Counted from the first letter of the stretch, positions 45,258 to 55,068 are shown. The stretch is DNA of 64,000 nucleotides from Alicyclobacillus sp. SO9 (GCF_016406125.1 NZ_CP066339.1:5084001-5148000), one strand, 5' to 3'. The notes: a model not told the origin generated them from the letters alone. Translations and numbers: made by a program.

Positions 45258-45315
45258 TCTTGTCGTGCATCCTGAATGACACAGAGTGACGGCAGCAGCG
45301 ATTGGAGTGACACGT

Positions 45316-45711
45316 GTGCCAGGACGAGAAACGTGGGTTCCCCCGCAGACTAATCTGGATTCCTCCAAACCTCTCTACGAGCAGTTTGAAGACATTGTGC
45401 GCTCAAGTATTGCTCGTGCGGATTTGGTTCCCGGTCAGAGACTTCCGTCTGTCCGAGATTTCGCTGCACACTTTCGTGTCAATCCAAACACGGTCATGCG
45501 CGCCTACCAGAACCTTGAGCGAGAAGGCTTTCTTGTGACCTTTCGGGGCCAGGGAACCTTTATTGCCAAGGACGAGCGAGTTATCGAGAGAAGCCGGCGA
45601 GCGCTGGCTCGAGCCGCCCTCTATCAGTTGCAACGTGTTGCAGCTTCAATGGGTATGTCTGTCGATGAATTACTGAGCCTTGCCAGTAAGCAACAAGGAG
45701 ATGAAGAATGA
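45316..45711 (+). CDS. GntR-family regulator, YtrA subfamily
   Basis: 131 aa from GTG 45316 (TTGGAG 8 nt upstream); earlier in-frame GTGs at 45286 and 45307 are possible. Winged HTH: PLYEQFEDIVRSSIARADLVPGQRLPSVRDFAAHFRVNPNTVMRAYQNLEREGFL. It is followed by only a short helical C-terminus, as in the YtrA subfamily, with no effector domain. Overlaps the next gene by 4 bp. Likely represses the ABC genes in the absence of envelope or antibiotic stress. Confidence 0.88.
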   Translation: MPGRETWVPPQTNLDSSKPLYEQFEDIVRSSIARADLVPGQRLPSVRDFAAHFRVNPNTVMRAYQNLEREGFLVTFRGQGTFIAKDERVIERSRRALARAALYQLQRVAASMGMSVDELLSLASKQQGDEE

Positions 45712-46427
45712 CCATGTCCAATCAAACGTTGAAAACACCCGCAATTGATTGTGTCGGAATTGACTTCAGCGTTGGCAAGAAGACAATTTTGAGCAGTATT
45801 ACGTTTTCCGTACAGCCCGGTGAGATTGCAGGATTGTTGGGTCCTAATGGTGCAGGCAAGTCGACTTTGTTGCGGATAATCGGGGGGATTGCGCCGCCAA
45901 ATCAAGGGCATGTCAATCTGTTTGGAAAACGTGCGGGGGTCTCAACGTTGGCCGATACAGCACTCCTCCCTGATAGAGGCAAACTCCCGGCCTGGCTGAC
46001 CTGTTCGGAATGGATTGGATATGCAGAAAGGATCTATCCCGATTGGGATCGTCATCGCGCTGACGAATTGACAGAAAGCTTGGAGATAAAGCTGGATAGC
46101 AAAATCATGTTCCTTTCCAGAGGTGAAGAAGCCCGATTGCAACTGATGACTTGCCTCGCTCGCAAGGCCCGGGTAGTGTTGCTCGACGAGCCGTTTGCAG
46201 GTGTAGACTTGGTCTCCAGACGGCGAATTGTGAATTCTGTTGTGAAGGAACTTGCTGAAAACAACCGGGGCTTTCTCATTGCTACCCACGATGTGTTAGA
46301 AATGGAGAATTTGTTCGATCGCGTCATACTTATCGGTCAGGGACAAATCAAAGGCGATGGTCTTGTCGAAAATCTGCGTGAACAAGGGACCTCCGTTGAA
46401 AAGTACTACAGGGAGGCATTCGAATGA
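45708..46427 (+). CDS. ABC transporter ATP-binding protein (YtrB-like)
   Basis: 239 aa with Walker A GLLGPNGAGKSTLLRI, shortened signature MFLSRGEEARLQLMTCLA, Walker B RVVLLDEPFAGVD and H-loop IATHD. The signature SRGEE deviates from LSGGQ but is common in this subfamily (LSKGM-like). Coupled to the regulator upstream and the permease downstream by ATGA overlaps. Exporter of unknown substrate. Confidence 0.88.
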   Translation: MTMSNQTLKTPAIDCVGIDFSVGKKTILSSITFSVQPGEIAGLLGPNGAGKSTLLRIIGGIAPPNQGHVNLFGKRAGVSTLADTALLPDRGKLPAWLTCSEWIGYAERIYPDWDRHRADELTESLEIKLDSKIMFLSRGEEARLQLMTCLARKARVVLLDEPFAGVDLVSRRRIVNSVVKELAENNRGFLIATHDVLEMENLFDRVILIGQGQIKGDGLVENLREQGTSVEKYYREAFE

Positions 46428-48163
46428 ACATAACACAGAGGGACAGCCACAGGACCAATTCAAAATCGCCTGCGCTCGCTAGTCTATGGCTGCTGACACG
46501 CTTTGAATACGGTAGAAACACAGTCCGACTGTCTAAGTCGAAAGGAAGGTCTCGCCGTTTCCTTTTTAGCAACCGCACTTGGTTCACTCTCGCTGTCATA
46601 ACCATTGTTTTCGGCATCATAGCATCCTCTGCTCTCAGCAGCCCTGAGAAACTGCCAGCAATCATCTGGATTCCCTGGGTAGGTGCAGCTATCTCGTATG
46701 TCACATCCACCGCTTCCGGGACTATCAGTACGCGACAAACAGACTGGTGGCTAAGTTATCCGTACCCGCGCTGGATGTTAGTCCTATCAAAGTGGATGGC
46801 TTCCACCATTCTGGGATTAAGAATGTTCGGTATCATGGCAACCTGGGGCTTTTTTGTTTACATGGTAGCATGGACGATTCATCCGCACAGCTGGATGCCG
46901 ACAAAGGACCTCTTGTTGTTTGTGGCCCTGCAAGTGCTCACCGTGGTGATTTACCTTCCGGTTTTGAGCGCTGTTGGAACGTTTTCTCTTGCTTTGGCTC
47001 GCGGTATCGCTCGAATCTTTCAGTTCCTAGTCTCAGCGGCACTTTGGGGTTCTTTTGTGGCGAGTTTTGCTGTAATGAATGTTGCAAAAACCAATAATTT
47101 CTCTACGATTGTGCAAGGCGTTGGCATCCTGTTTGCCGTCGGCTGGCCAATCTCAATCTTGCTGCTGTGGGTGACTTCGCGCAGACTGCAAACTCTGGCA
47201 GGCACAGTCGGGAAAACTCCCCTCTTCCCTGCTCACACTGCTCGCAGTCAGATTACCGACAAGACCCGAAACAAGACCGGAAGTAAAACCGGAAGCAAAA
47301 CCGAAAACGGCTTGTCCACTCATTCCGTTGACAGCCGTACAACGCCGAACAAAGCGCAACAGCCAGCACTGCGCTGGATTCGCCTTTATGAGAAGTTCTG
47401 GGGTAAGCGTACGACCTCGAGCGGCGCAGTATTCTTGCTCCATGCAAGTCAAATGCGCTGGTTTGGAAAAGAATCTGATTTGCGTGCCGCAGGAACGGCG
47501 GCCATAGTGCCAGTACTGGGATTTATATGTGGAGTACTGCTCAATTCGCAACGACTGCTGCTATACGTTCCGGCAGCATCCTTGCTCGTGGCTGCATGGA
47601 TTCTACTTTGGACAGGTCTGTCCTTGTTCCAGCGCAATTTGCGTAAGTCAGCAGGCTGGGTGCTCAGTTTCCCCGTATCGCGGGCGTCTTTAATTGTTAC
47701 ATTGTCTTTGTCAACATGGATAAAACTAGCAAGCTTTGTCGTGGCAGGCGAAGCAGGACTGTGGCTTGGAATCTGGACACGAACCCTGTTCAGTCCTCTC
47801 TCCGGAAACACCTATGCACTATCTGGGCTGGTAATGGTAAAAGCATTGTTCGTTTTCGTTACGCTCTTACCCATCTTACAAATCATATTGCAGACCGCAA
47901 GTTATGCGCTACAAGGGTGGTGGGCACTACTGCAACTGCTTGTCTACGGAGGTCTCGCCGGTCTGTTTATCCTGGCTTGGGTACACCGAAAAAACTGGTT
48001 GTTCCCTAATCTGCAAACAGGCGCACAACCCGCCGCTTATTGGATAATCCTCGTACTCACAATTATCATTGGATATCCTCTGGCAATATGGTTCGTGAGG
48101 TCTGCTTCGAAAAACTTGCACCACATCTACTTGGGCACTTCCCTGCACGATTACATGGACTGA
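46424..48163 (+). CDS. Large ABC-2-like membrane protein, partner of the GntR operon ATPase
   Basis: 579 aa with about 12 hydrophobic helices in two halves separated by a basic, low-complexity cytoplasmic loop (about 285-325, KTGSKTGSKTE). Each half resembles an ABC-2 permease (LPAIIWIPWVGAAISYVTSTASG, GTAAIVPVLGFICGVLL), so it is probably a fused dimer. Last gene of the operon. Confidence 0.75.
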   Translation: MNITQRDSHRTNSKSPALASLWLLTRFEYGRNTVRLSKSKGRSRRFLFSNRTWFTLAVITIVFGIIASSALSSPEKLPAIIWIPWVGAAISYVTSTASGTISTRQTDWWLSYPYPRWMLVLSKWMASTILGLRMFGIMATWGFFVYMVAWTIHPHSWMPTKDLLLFVALQVLTVVIYLPVLSAVGTFSLALARGIARIFQFLVSAALWGSFVASFAVMNVAKTNNFSTIVQGVGILFAVGWPISILLLWVTSRRLQTLAGTVGKTPLFPAHTARSQITDKTRNKTGSKTGSKTENGLSTHSVDSRTTPNKAQQPALRWIRLYEKFWGKRTTSSGAVFLLHASQMRWFGKESDLRAAGTAAIVPVLGFICGVLLNSQRLLLYVPAASLLVAAWILLWTGLSLFQRNLRKSAGWVLSFPVSRASLIVTLSLSTWIKLASFVVAGEAGLWLGIWTRTLFSPLSGNTYALSGLVMVKALFVFVTLLPILQIILQTASYALQGWWALLQLLVYGGLAGLFILAWVHRKNWLFPNLQTGAQPAAYWIILVLTIIIGYPLAIWFVRSASKNLHHIYLGTSLHDYMD

Positions 48164-48181
48164 CACAAACGGATTTATAGT

Positions 48182-49129
48182 TCAAGCCTTTTCCACCAAC
48201 TGTTTTCGTTCTCTTTTCAGACCTGCCACTTGTTGTTTGAGTGTCACAAGTCTCGCCTGTACAGCAGTAACCAGCCCATCAACTTGTTGATACTGTTCAT
48301 CTACTTGTGATGCAGTCTGTTTAATGTGATTCTGCACCGCCCAATCCACAAAGAGTCCATCAAAGAAATAGTCGGCAAAATGCATGAAGCCGCCCTGATG
48401 TATATCTACCGGATTGCTTACGTTCTCGTCCAGGTCTTGCAGTTCCCGCTGCAAACGGCTGAGAGCGTAACTGGCGTTGTCCATTTTTGACTGAGCGCTA
48501 TCCATGTGACTACGCTTAATCATAGTCGTAATCGTTCCTCCGCCGAGCATATCCATAGTTCCCCAGTTTTGTGCTTTCCGCAAGCTTTCAAGACAGTCTT
48601 TTAAAGCGGCTTTCGCATCCTGTGCAGCTGCCAACACCTCCTCGGTCTCCTGAACCTCTGCATTCAAGTCCGCTTCCTTATGCGTATATTCGAGTAACCG
48701 CTGCGCCAACAGACTGTTTTCCTCGGAAGCAATAGCTTGTTCTTTCTCGCGCAGAATGTTCTGGTATTGCTGCTCAATCCCACCTGTGAGCTTCAAATCA
48801 CGCTGCAGTTGGAATTCATCCGCTTCCAGCCTCTCTACGAGCCCAACTGCAGTAGTCAATTTACCATTAAGTTGTACTGCTTCACGATGAATCTGTTCTT
48901 CCTTCGTGTCCTCAATCCCCTTAATGAGCACCATTAAATGCAGGAATGATAATCCATGCAATTTGTCCGGCACGTGCTGTTTGTCGGAGAGTCCTTCACG
49001 TAAATTGCTCACATGCCGTCTTGCTTCATCCAGTTGCAGCTGACATGCCTTCAATTTGCTTTGCTTGCGATCGCGAATCCGAATTTGTTCCTTCAGTTGA
49101 CCGAGTTCGTCATTAAATGCGTCGAACAA
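48182..49129 (-). CDS. Coiled-coil protein of unknown function
   Basis: 315 aa from TTG 49129 (GGAGGATGAGGGC upstream); TTG 49144 is the alternative. Mostly long amphipathic helices (LKEQIRIRDRKQSKLKACQLQLDEARRH, KEADLNAEVQETEEVLAAAQDAKAALKD) around a conserved-looking central segment WGTMDMLGGGTITTMIKRSHMDSAQ, and later HFADYFFDGLFVDWAVQNHI. No signal peptide or helix anchor. I recognise no family. Divergent from the two-component system. Confidence 0.6.
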   Translation of the reverse strand: MFDAFNDELGQLKEQIRIRDRKQSKLKACQLQLDEARRHVSNLREGLSDKQHVPDKLHGLSFLHLMVLIKGIEDTKEEQIHREAVQLNGKLTTAVGLVERLEADEFQLQRDLKLTGGIEQQYQNILREKEQAIASEENSLLAQRLLEYTHKEADLNAEVQETEEVLAAAQDAKAALKDCLESLRKAQNWGTMDMLGGGTITTMIKRSHMDSAQSKMDNASYALSRLQRELQDLDENVSNPVDIHQGGFMHFADYFFDGLFVDWAVQNHIKQTASQVDEQYQQVDGLVTAVQARLVTLKQQVAGLKRERKQLVEKA

Positions 49130-49252
49130 GCCCTCATCCTCCAATTCTCAGTTTCTTGCAGTTTTTGTCCTATGAAGCAGTGCACATACTCCTCATGGTG
49201 CCAAAATTACGGGTGAGTTACGAGCTGTGAGCATGGGTACAGTTCTGTCAAT

Positions 49253-49292
49253 CTTAAGAAATTCTTAAGCATTATGCAGACTTTATCTTAAG
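49253..49292 (+). promoter_or_regulatory. CTTAAG direct repeats upstream of the two-component operon
   Basis: CTTAAG at 49253, 49264 and 49287, with start-to-start spacings of 11 and 23 bp, on one face of the helix. OmpR-family regulators bind such spaced repeats. TACAAT at 49303-49308 could be the -10. Autoregulation by the regulator at 49504 is inferred. Confidence 0.5.
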
Positions 49293-49503
49293 AACTAGCT
49301 TCTACAATAAACGAGTCGTCAACATTTGGAAAGTTTGGTGAGTTACTATGGTGTTAGACAACCAAATGGTTATTATGGCAGAACACGTACTTGGACTGTT
49401 GCATTCGACGGCAGTAAAGGTCATGATTATCCCCGTCCTATATGGCGTGTATCACTGCCAAGAGGCCAAGAAGTAGAGGTCTACGGAAAGGCGGATAATC
49501 GTC

Positions 49504-50202
49504 ATGAAAACTCATTCTGTTTTAGTCGTTGATGATGACAAGGAAATTAGAGATGCGGTAAGGATTTATCTCCGTAACGAAGGCCTGTCTGTGTACACCG
49601 CAAAGGACGGTGTCGAAGCCGTCGAGGAGCTTAATCGGCATGAATTTCATCTTATCGTTCTGGACCTCATGATGCCTCGAGCTGACGGCATGGAAACAAT
49701 AGTTCGGATTCGCGAACAGAAGAACATTCCAATTATCATCCTAAGCGCAAAAGGTGAAGATTATGACAAAATTCTCGGTCTTCAAGTTGGGGCAGATGAC
49801 TACGTTACAAAACCCTTTAACCCTTTGGAGTTAATTGCTCGTGTCAAATCGCAACTCAGACGTTACGTTACTCTCGGCACATATCAAAGGAATACACCTG
49901 AAGAAGTCATTCGTTTAGACGGCTTGTCTTTGGATAAAGGAGCGAAGCAAGTCAGCGTAGATGGAGAGTCAATAAAACTGACACCGATTGAGTACAGGAT
50001 TGTTGAGCTGTTGATGGAAAATGCCGGGCGCGTCTTCTCCATCGCTGACATCTATGAGTTGGTATGGAAGGAACCAGGATTTAAAGTGGAAAACACGGTC
50101 GCAGTACATATTCGAAAAATTAGAGAGAAAATCGAGATAGATCCTAGAAATCCAAGGTACTTGAAGGTGGTGTGGGGTATTGGATACAAAATTGAGAGAT
50201 AA
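49504..50202 (+). CDS. OmpR/VanR-family response regulator
   Basis: 232 aa. Receiver domain with acidic pocket VVDDDKE, phosphoacceptor Asp54 (LDLMMP), Thr/Ser switch ILSAKG and Lys in ADDYVTKPF. C-terminal winged helix (LTPIEYRIVELLMENAGRVFSIADIYELVW ... VENTVAVHIRKIREKIE). Overlaps the kinase start by 23 bp. Regulates by DNA binding; target unknown. Confidence 0.93.
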   Translation: MKTHSVLVVDDDKEIRDAVRIYLRNEGLSVYTAKDGVEAVEELNRHEFHLIVLDLMMPRADGMETIVRIREQKNIPIIILSAKGEDYDKILGLQVGADDYVTKPFNPLELIARVKSQLRRYVTLGTYQRNTPEEVIRLDGLSLDKGAKQVSVDGESIKLTPIEYRIVELLMENAGRVFSIADIYELVWKEPGFKVENTVAVHIRKIREKIEIDPRNPRYLKVVWGIGYKIER

Positions 50203-51673
50203 GGTGCTTACAGCATCGTGGATGATACTTCTTACATTTGGCTTGAGCGGTATCTTTTCACTTCTTTCATCCGGTTATACCCCGCGTCAGGGGCTTTTAG
50301 CTCTCTATGTTCTCTCTGGCACTGGAGCTTTCATCATAAGTCTGTTTCTGTACAGGAGGATTCCTGTCTTCACCTACCTTGAACCTAGACTGTGGAGTTT
50401 CTACTACGGATATGTACCCATGGATATCCGCTTCGTTATTTTTACTGTGTCAGCCATCATTACAGTGTATCACTTGCGCGATATGGGTTATCTGTTCCTG
50501 GCCAGCTTCTTGGCTTACGGAAAGAGTTTTCTGGCCACCGGACTGCTGCTTACATTCACGCTCATGCAAGGAAAGTCAATTCTGAATGTGATTCGACGAC
50601 AGGACACTATGAGAGTCAACCTGAGAAACAGTCTCACGTACAGGGGAGCGGGTATCTTAAAAGACGCCTTTGCCAACACCGGGATCGCGTTGAAAACAAC
50701 CTTCGTTTTAGGGGTTATGTTCGCTTCCGGATTTGGGTTCCTCGCAGTGCTTCTGGCCCATGGAACACTGATAATTTACGTGCTCTTGTTCGCAGTCGTC
50801 ACCATCCCCACTTTGGTAGTAGTCTATCGGCAGGTGGGATACATCAACCAAATTACTGACTATACAACCGCACTGGTAGAGGGAAAAATGGAACCGGATT
50901 TACCTAATCGAGGACAATCTGTGGGAGCAGTCCTTGCACGAAACATCAACAAACTAAAACAAGGAGTCAAGATGTCACAGGAGGCACAGGCTAAAAGTGA
51001 ACGCTTTAAGACTGAATTAATTACAAATGTTAGTCATGACCTTCGCACACCGTTAACATCCGTTATTACCTACGCAGAACTTCTCAAAACTCCTGGCATT
51101 TCAGAAGAGACTCGCAATGACTATATTGACATCATAGACAGAAAATCACAGCGGTTAAAGGTCCTGATTGAGGACTTGTTTGAAGCTTCGAAAATGGCCA
51201 GCGGGAGCATTGAATTGCATCGTACCCGCGTTGATATGGTCCAACTTCTGCAACAATCATTTGCCGAGACGGTGAATAGCAGTAATGATTCTGAGCTGGA
51301 TTTTCACTTCAGGGTACCTGATGTCCCTGTGTACGCGATGGTAGACGGCCAAAAAATGTGGCGAGTATTCGACAACCTGCTAGGAAATATTTTGAAGTAT
51401 TCTCTAGAGAAAACCAGAGTTTATGTCACTGTCACAAGTGTTTCGAAGCAGTTGGCAATCACATTCAAGAATATATCAAAGTATGAACTAAGTGAAAACG
51501 TGGATGATTTATTTGAGCGGTTCAAACGCAGTGACACATCACGACATACGGACGGTTCCGGACTTGGATTGGCCATTGCAAAGTCCATTGTGGACCTCCA
51601 CGACGGGTATCTCAATCTGGAAGTGGACGGTGATTTATTTAAAGCCACCGTTAAATTGGACACTGCAGACTAA
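50180..51673 (+). CDS. Sensor histidine kinase, multi-helix membrane type
   Basis: 497 aa, TTG start after GTGGTGTGGGG (start approximate). About six helices in the first 230 residues with no large extracellular loop, so it may sense within the membrane. Then a HAMP-like linker, H-box NVSHDLRTPLTSVITYAELL, N-box FDNLLGNILKYS, G-box SGLGLAIAKSIVDLHDG. Cognate of the overlapping response regulator. Confidence 0.92.
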   Translation: MDTKLRDKVLTASWMILLTFGLSGIFSLLSSGYTPRQGLLALYVLSGTGAFIISLFLYRRIPVFTYLEPRLWSFYYGYVPMDIRFVIFTVSAIITVYHLRDMGYLFLASFLAYGKSFLATGLLLTFTLMQGKSILNVIRRQDTMRVNLRNSLTYRGAGILKDAFANTGIALKTTFVLGVMFASGFGFLAVLLAHGTLIIYVLLFAVVTIPTLVVVYRQVGYINQITDYTTALVEGKMEPDLPNRGQSVGAVLARNINKLKQGVKMSQEAQAKSERFKTELITNVSHDLRTPLTSVITYAELLKTPGISEETRNDYIDIIDRKSQRLKVLIEDLFEASKMASGSIELHRTRVDMVQLLQQSFAETVNSSNDSELDFHFRVPDVPVYAMVDGQKMWRVFDNLLGNILKYSLEKTRVYVTVTSVSKQLAITFKNISKYELSENVDDLFERFKRSDTSRHTDGSGLGLAIAKSIVDLHDGYLNLEVDGDLFKATVKLDTAD

Positions 51674-51884
51674 GTAAACGGACTGCTCTACATGTTTACA
51701 AACAATAAAAATAAAGTTGGTAACCGAACTTCTGGCTTCAAGCAGTTCAGCATCTGTCGACGAATAGTAGGATCGACAGCAAAAGTCTATAAACATACAG
51801 TAAAATGCACTATTATCCACTATGCTGAGCATATTCTTATGTAGCTAACGCCCCCTTAAGTTCAACAACTAAAGGGGCATCGAA

Positions 51885-52664
51885 TCAACCCATATTCCAG
51901 AAACCACCGTTTGAATGGATGATTTGACCTGTTATCCATTCCGCCTCATCACTTGCAAGAAATACGATTAGCTTTGCCGCATCCCGTGGTTCTCCAATCC
52001 GCCCCATCGGAAACTTCGACAGTAGGAATTCCTTTAACTCGTCATTCATCCATCCAGAGTCCGTTGGTCCAGGATCTACGGCATTTACCGTGATGTTATG
52101 GGGTGCCAATTCTACGGCGACTGAAGTAGTAAAGACTGATATGGCACCTTTTGTAGCAACATAAGCCAGATTACCTGGCTCAGGTGTGATGTCTTGCCCA
52201 GATACCATGTTGATAATTCGCCCGCCGTGCTTTCCTTCAATCTGGCGTGCAAATTCCACAGACAGCAGCATTGTTCCCCGTACATTTACAGCGCAATGAA
52301 AATCTATCGAATCGGCAGACAGCGAACGGAAATCTTCATTCACACCGTGTGTCGCATTATTCACCAGAATGGATGGAGACCCCAGTTCTGTATGAACTTC
52401 ATGAAGGAGTGTTAGATGTGAATCCTTCTCCGACAAATCGAGTTCCATCGACTCGCAACGTACACCCAAACTACGAAGTTCGATTGTAAATTGACTGGTC
52501 CAATCTTTCTCCAAAGCATATTTCATCTGTTCATCATACGTGGACCAATGCGTAAAAAAAACATCCGCTCCTTCGTTAGCTAATGCTCTGCATACCGCTG
52601 CACCGATACCATTTGTGCGGCTCACACCAGTAACGATTGCGACTTTGTTCGTTAATCTGCTCAT
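51885..52664 (-). CDS. SDR-family oxidoreductase
   Basis: 259 aa from ATG 52664 after GGGGACTATACGC. NAD(P) motif TGVSRTNGIGAA, NNATHG, NMVSGQD (catalytic Ser) and YVATKGA (Tyr-x-x-x-Lys), DPGPTDSGWM. It resembles 3-oxoacyl reductase-type SDRs of unknown substrate. First gene of the minus-strand accessory block. Confidence 0.87.
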   Translation of the reverse strand: MSRLTNKVAIVTGVSRTNGIGAAVCRALANEGADVFFTHWSTYDEQMKYALEKDWTSQFTIELRSLGVRCESMELDLSEKDSHLTLLHEVHTELGSPSILVNNATHGVNEDFRSLSADSIDFHCAVNVRGTMLLSVEFARQIEGKHGGRIINMVSGQDITPEPGNLAYVATKGAISVFTTSVAVELAPHNITVNAVDPGPTDSGWMNDELKEFLLSKFPMGRIGEPRDAAKLIVFLASDEAEWITGQIIHSNGGFWNMG

Positions 52665-53079
52665 GCGTATAGTCCCCTTTTTCGGGAACGCCAAGAGACA
52701 TACCATGGGAGATGTATCCCGCCAAAAAGAAAAACGAATACCAATAAGGCATCCGCTCGGCGTGTTTATAGTACATGAACCAGCGTTCCTATAATGGTTT
52801 GATTGAACACGGGTACAAATAACCCTCTCGAATAAAGGGTTTTTGTATCCGTTCAAATTACTTTAACCATTACAGGATAATCCACATTAGGTTCATAACT
52901 CCTTTCACACATCTCCACTGTGAAAGCTACAACAGCCAAAAATGTTTGTCAATAATACTCTCCATTTGTTGCCACTGTTGCGCTATGCTGCCCGTTGATG
53001 ACTTAATGATTAGTAAAGATTCAATGTATATTCATTCAAAAGCGAGTCCCATCATGATGTATGTTGGGCGTGTAGTTAG
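52665..53079. other. Intergenic region with an interrupted palindrome
   Basis: 415 bp without a gene. It contains TACAAA-T-AACCCT and AGGGTT-TTTGTA (52814-52847, 9-nt loop), a 12-bp stem with one bulge followed by CCGTTC; it may end transcription coming from 53080. The rest is AT-rich with TGTATATTCATTCA at about 53027. Confidence 0.4.
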
Positions 53080-53688
53080 TTAACTCACAGGATTATTTAA
53101 GACAGCTAAATGAGTAAATACGCCGACAGGAAAAGACGGAACAGACGCATTGGGGTGAGTTGTCCATTCATAGAGAGTTATGTAGGTATTTCCTCGTCTG
53201 AAATAGTAGTATTTTGATGACTTGGACATATCCCACTCAAAGTATGTTTGCCCTGACTCTGTTGTTCGTTTCACCCATGGCACTCTGTGACTCTGTGGAG
53301 GAACCTTGCCGGGTGCGGTGATGATATCACTGCCATTGTAGATCCAGTTATTTGGTGAATCTCCTAACTCATAAAACCTATATTGAACACCGGGCGAGTC
53401 CCCTACTGCAAATGTGAAATTCCCATTGGAATCTGCCTGCATGATTGTTGGGTCTGGAACACCTAATCCACCCGTTATAACGTACACTTTGTGATTTTGT
53501 GCTCGGGTTCGTACGTTCCACTGAGAGATATCTTTCCAAATATGATCAAGGGTTGTATTGTTAAAATCACCGTTGTAAGGAACCTGGTCCTCAGTCCTGG
53601 ATCGACTTCTGCTAACTAGGAAGGCACTTCCTCCAGCCAATATTAAAACCGCGGACAAACCAAGAACTAATCTTGTTTTGTGTAACAC
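53080..53688 (-). CDS. Membrane-anchored exported protein, unknown
   Basis: 202 aa from GTG 53688, preceded by GGGAGGGTGTCA; the frame runs open further upstream into intron-derived sequence, which I do not count. One N-terminal helix (TRLVLGLSAVLILAGGSAFLV) and an extracytoplasmic part rich in Tyr/Asn/Gly (YITLYEWTTHPNASVPS). No family recognised. Confidence 0.6.
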   Translation of the reverse strand: MLHKTRLVLGLSAVLILAGGSAFLVSRSRSRTEDQVPYNGDFNNTTLDHIWKDISQWNVRTRAQNHKVYVITGGLGVPDPTIMQADSNGNFTFAVGDSPGVQYRFYELGDSPNNWIYNGSDIITAPGKVPPQSHRVPWVKRTTESGQTYFEWDMSKSSKYYYFRRGNTYITLYEWTTHPNASVPSFPVGVFTHLAVLNNPVS

Positions 53689-53889
53689 TGACACCCTCCC
53701 TTCGTGAATCCAATGACAAGAGTTTTGCAGTACTCCATTGGTCATTCTTCTGCACGAGAATGTATTACCGTCATTAATAACATAAGCGACGTTTTGTGAT
53801 CTCGATGGAGTAACAACGTCACGACGTACCGAGCTGATTTGAGCTAGTAAACACTGCTCCTGTGTAAGCGTCAAACCACGGACACATTG

Positions 53890-54460
53890 CAACATCAGGC
53901 CACATCTGCCTTATTACAAGGCAGCGTTCGCTTCCTGCCCAATCCGCTACCCACTGGGGAGTTCGGCATAGCTTGCGCTCGGCTTACTGTCGTTGTGGCT
54001 GACAGACCCCATTGGGTTTACCCTGTTTCGTCAAGAATCCATCTTTGGGGTGTTTAGGTGCTCCGACTCCCGCGATAGCCCTCGGAACTGCGAATCAGCA
54101 AGGCATGAGTGCTGATTCAGGCTACGTGCCCTTTTGGCCCAAGCGTACCAGAGTGTTTCGCTTGTTCTAGGTGACGCGTGTTTATATGGGGTTCACTGGT
54201 ATTCACCATGCACCTTTCAACCTAGCTCCGGCCCAAGTCACTCTCTCAGGTGCGGCTACATTGTCCCGCAGCTCCATAGAAAGGCATTACCACCAACCCA
54301 TGTCGCGGTAGGTTCGCGTCCGCAGTCCTGGACGAGTGGATTTGCACCACATGATTCACGACGACTTCAAGTCGCAACATGCCATCCTAGCCTTGGCGAG
54401 ATGAGGTACTCGCCAGCCACCGGAGTCGGTGGCTTCAATACATAGCGCCTCATGGCGCAC
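53890..54460 (-). mobile_element. 5' fragment of a group II intron
   Basis: On the minus strand it begins GTGCGCC at 54460, the group II 5' boundary, and its first ~73 nt are nearly the same as those of the intron at 60016. It then diverges, but still reads as structured intron RNA (GGTAAACCCAATGGGG, CAGTGGGTAGCGGATTGG, GCTGCCTTGTAATAAGGCAG). No domain V is seen and no reverse transcriptase frame follows, so it is truncated at about 53890, in front of the gene at 53688. Confidence 0.5.
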
Positions 54461-54504
54461 TAAACATAGTTGCCCATTACGTACATAACCCATAAGCTCC
54501 AATA

Positions 54505-54553
54505 ATGTATATTTATGTACAGGCTGCGACAAATCCTTCTTGGACATCAGCCC
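54505..54553 (+). repeat. Dispersed intergenic repeat, copy 1
   Basis: TGTATATTTATGTACAGG, then CGACAAATCCTTCTTGGAC and CAGCCCC. Other copies are at 55181, 56391 (partial) and 58634, always between genes and in the same orientation. Confidence 0.7.
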
Positions 54554-54648
54554 CCGTTAACTGATGAACGCTGTGAGTTACTCGGTTTCTGCTCGTAAAT
54601 ATACTGCTTTGCTGCAGATGCCTTTCCATCGATGGTACACCACACTCT

Positions 54649-54753
54649 TCACGGCACTGTCATTGTAACTTTTTTGACTTGTCCTGTAGTTGGATTCACC
54701 GTGTAGTATTGGTGTTTTCCGGTATTTTGTATCAAGACGTTATAGAAGTAAAC
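54649..54753 (-). pseudogene. Remnant C-terminus of a PepSY-like or secreted protein
   Basis: Directly after the stop of the 54754 frame, and in the same frame, the sequence reads YNVLIQNTGKHQYYTVNP then TTGQVKKV and ends with TGA. Protein-like N-P-T-T-G-Q-V text of this kind ends PepSY-type domains. No start or body is present, so I take it as a leftover joined by deletion. Confidence 0.35.
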
Positions 54754-55068
54754 CTAGTTTTGAGGACGAGCCTGTCCAGAGAGACTAGACGGTCTGGAGA
54801 CAACAAACCTTGCAGAGACACTGCCTAACTGCCCCAAAATCAAGGTTTCGCCTTTCTGATAGGTTAAGTGCGGTAATGTAGCAAAGAAAAGAGCTGGTGT
54901 GATTAACATGAGAGATACGTTCGTCCAAAAAGCCGCCATGGGACGCTTTTTGGCAATCCCCCGCCACCCGCCACCCAAAGAAACGGTAACCATCAAGATG
55001 GTAGGGTACGTTTCAACTATTCCTGCGTAGTAGTGGTGATTAAGGATCCCCAAGGCTAATGCTTCCAT
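54754..55068 (-). CDS. Small membrane protein, start uncertain
   Basis: 104 aa from ATG 55068, but the frame is open and hydrophobic upstream (TTVLVIISVIFAF), and the strong site AAGGAGGAGGGGAGC ends 8 nt before an ATT codon at 55116, while no ATG/GTG/TTG lies between. Either a rare ATT start or a lost start codon. Helices about YPTILMVTVSLGG and TNVSLMLITPALFFATL. Family unknown. Confidence 0.45.
   Translation of the reverse strand: MEALALGILNHHYYAGIVETYPTILMVTVSLGGGWRGIAKKRPMAAFWTNVSLMLITPALFFATLPHLTYQKGETLILGQLGSVSARFVVSRPSSLSGQARPQN

Noticed and set aside
51849-51878. GCCCC/GGGGC stem after the histidine kinase gene as terminator
   Set aside because: No T-tract on either strand and 180 bp from the stop.
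53689-53895. Upstream extension of the gene starting at 53688
   Set aside because: Part of it is intron-derived, the text is not conserved-looking, and GTG 53688 has a good GGGAGGG site.
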